6,822 bases of DNA. It comes from DATGSL01 sp964645585 (GTDB lineage: Bacteria > Verrucomicrobiota > Verrucomicrobiia > Opitutales > T3Sed10-336). Positions 5,861 through 6,822 of the stretch are shown piece by piece (the stretch's first letter is position 1; each line of letters begins with the position of its first letter). Both the position numbers and the translations under genes were made by a program. The notes beneath the pieces are model-generated. The model searched no databases, was not told the DNA's origin, and saw nothing but the letters and a program-made list of their open reading frames with translations. The stretch lies in NCBI GenBank assembly GCA_964645585.1, contig CAZYAN010000091.1:1-6822 (forward strand). Direction: 5' to 3'.

Positions 5861-5891
5861 CCGACCTTTAGTTTCCGACCTCCGAAACTAA
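5861..5891. repeat. CCGACCT direct repeat and 8-base inverted repeat at the end of the beta-helix gene
   Basis: CCGACCT occurs at 5861-5867 and again at 5875-5881, exactly 14 bases (two heptads) apart, in a pyrimidine-rich tract. TTAGTTTC (5868-5875) and GAAACTAA (5884-5891) form a perfect 8-base-pair inverted repeat with an 8-base loop, and the right arm includes the stop codon of the minus-strand beta-helix gene (5888-5890). It could act as a 3'-end hairpin or mRNA-stabilising element; there is no uridine tract for a standard terminator. Confidence 0.5.
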
Positions 5892-6577
5892 TCCCGCCGC
5901 GGAATCATCACCACCGCCCCTCGCATCCTAGCGATCTGGTTCGCCGGAATTGTTCCTCCACAGGCGATGCCGGGAGCGACAAGGGCCCGTTTCCCCAAAA
6001 TCGTGCCCGGCTGCAAGACCGTATTGCAGCCCACTTCCGCCGCCTCCCCCAGAATCGCTCCCAATTTTACCAGACCGGTCGAAACACGTTCACCGTCAGC
6101 AACAACTGTAACCGGACGCTGATCGAGCCGCAGATTCGACAAAACCGCTCCGGCGCCAAGGTGACTGTCGCTTCCGAGAATCGAGTCGCCGACATAGCTG
6201 AAGTGCGGCACGCAGACTCGGTCCATGAGCAGCGCATTCTTGAATTCGCACGAGTTCCCGAGCACGCAGCCTTCGCCGACAATAACATTTCCCCGGATGT
6301 ACGCGCCCGGCCGGATCTCTGTCCCCGCCCCGATGTACGCAGGTCCTTGAATCGTCGCAAACCCCGGAAGGCGCACCGATGGATGAATGTACACATCGCC
6401 TTCAATCGTCAGACCTCCGCCCGGTCGTTCCACCTCTCGCGCACCGTCCGCCGGCCATGAAAACGAGTTCAGCGCTTCCGCGATCCGCGGCACCCACTCC
6501 CAAGGCGCTGTCTCAGGATCAAACCAATCCCGAAACGGCAGACTCTCCGGCAAATCAAACAACACGCGCGCTTTCAT
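5888..6577 (-). CDS. GlmU-like left-handed beta-helix acyltransferase (hexapeptide repeat)
   Basis: A 229-residue protein whose residues about 57-225 form a hexapeptide-repeat left-handed beta helix, the fold of acyl-CoA-dependent transferases. Repeat turns include IEGDVYIHPSVRL, IGAGTEIRPGAYI and VIVGEGCVLGNSCEF. The stretch VPHFSYVGDSILGSDSHLGAGAV (123-145) closely resembles the GlmU acetyltransferase active region G-H-L-S-Y-I-G-D, with His125 at the catalytic-histidine position. Unlike GlmU there is no N-terminal nucleotidyltransferase domain; residues 1-56 are instead a short tryptophan-rich lead (WFDPETAPWEW). It may acetylate a sugar phosphate or nucleotide sugar, but the substrate cannot be read from the sequence. 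Database labels such as UDP-GlcNAc diphosphorylase for similar proteins would overstate it. The ATG at 6577 is preceded by a purine-rich GAGAGA that may serve as a weak ribosome site. queF follows on the same strand 99 bases downstream. Confidence 0.86.
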   Translation of the reverse strand: MKARVLFDLPESLPFRDWFDPETAPWEWVPRIAEALNSFSWPADGAREVERPGGGLTIEGDVYIHPSVRLPGFATIQGPAYIGAGTEIRPGAYIRGNVIVGEGCVLGNSCEFKNALLMDRVCVPHFSYVGDSILGSDSHLGAGAVLSNLRLDQRPVTVVADGERVSTGLVKLGAILGEAAEVGCNTVLQPGTILGKRALVAPGIACGGTIPANQIARMRGAVVMIPRRD

Positions 6578-6706
6578 TCTCTCTCGCTCTTGTGCCTGGA
6601 CATCCGTTCGAGTGGCCCGTCGGCAAATGCTCTACGAGAAAGATTCTTGCGCGGGGACGCAAACCTCTTTGGGCTCTCGATCAGAAGTTTGGGACATGCG
6701 GTGCCC
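6578..6706. other. Intergenic gap between the beta-helix gene and the tRNA terminator
   Basis: About 130 bases with no convincing gene. Because the upstream tRNA unit ends in a strong terminator, the promoter of the minus-strand beta-helix gene should lie here, but I find no good -35/-10 pair. A 73-codon minus-strand frame that crosses this gap is a read-through of tRNA sequence and is not a gene. Confidence 0.5.
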
Positions 6707-6746
6707 AAAAATAAAAAAGGCCTGCCCCAAGTTTTGGTGCAGACCT
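6707..6746 (-). terminator. Intrinsic terminator of the tRNA-Gly transcript
   Basis: Read on the minus strand, AGGTCTGCACC pairs with GGGGCAGGCCT as an 11-position stem (one A-G mismatch and one G-U pair) around a 7-base AAAACTT loop, spanning 6718-6746. It is followed at once by TTTTTTATTTTT (complement of 6707-6718). A GC-rich stem with a U tract 4 bases after the tRNA CCA end is a textbook rho-independent terminator, and it insulates the beta-helix gene from the tRNA promoter. Confidence 0.93.
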
Positions 6747-6750
6747 GAAA

Positions 6751-6822
<72 letters not shown>

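Noticed and set aside
5789..5887. Possible preQ1 riboswitch upstream of queF
   Set aside because: The hairpin present lacks the loop and A-rich tail features of preQ1 riboswitches, and heptamer repeats and a pyrimidine-rich tract explain much of the gap.

Overview
The window looks like chromosomal, housekeeping-type DNA from a GC-rich bacterium. Several points suggest the Verrucomicrobiota or a neighbouring lineage of the PVC or Bacteroidota-related groups: a fused NagB/PIG-L protein of about 635 residues, a short two-TPR protein, a GYF_2-type membrane protein, and almost no Shine-Dalgarno sequences in front of the starts. This placement rests on recalled family distribution and gene style, with no search behind it, and is moderate at best. 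I see no phage, insertion sequence, CRISPR array or defence island, and no gene-free stretch longer than about 175 bases.

Layout. From the left: ilvB, the acetolactate synthase large subunit, on the minus strand (73-1839). A 128-base divergent gap leads to a small TPR protein on the plus strand (1968-2276). That gene converges on a GYF_2-domain membrane protein on the minus strand (2307-2729). Next upstream on the minus strand is a GNAT acetyltransferase (2815-3303). It is head to head with a large plus-strand gene for a glucosamine-6-phosphate deaminase-like domain fused to a PIG-L deacetylase-like domain (3455-5362). A repeat-rich convergent gap (5363-5440) follows. Then come two minus-strand genes: queF, the preQ0 reductase of queuosine synthesis (5441-5788), and, upstream of it, a GlmU-like left-handed beta-helix acyltransferase (5888-6577). 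At the right edge is tRNA-Gly(GCC) on the minus strand (6751-6822, missing about 4 bases of its 5' end), followed by a strong intrinsic terminator.

How the genes relate. There is no single obvious operon. Three products, the NagB-like fusion, the GNAT enzyme and the GlmU-like helix, would fit amino-sugar metabolism, but only the GNAT and NagB-like genes share an upstream region. ilvB (branched-chain amino acids) and queF (tRNA modification) are stand-alone biosynthetic genes.

The most notable observation is in the fusion protein. Its deacetylase half keeps the scaffold motifs of its family, but the metal-binding HPDD motif reads E-P-H-D-D and the later H-x-x-H reads S-S-S-D, so this half is probably not a normal zinc deacetylase. 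A second theme is heptanucleotide-periodic repeats in several intergenic gaps.
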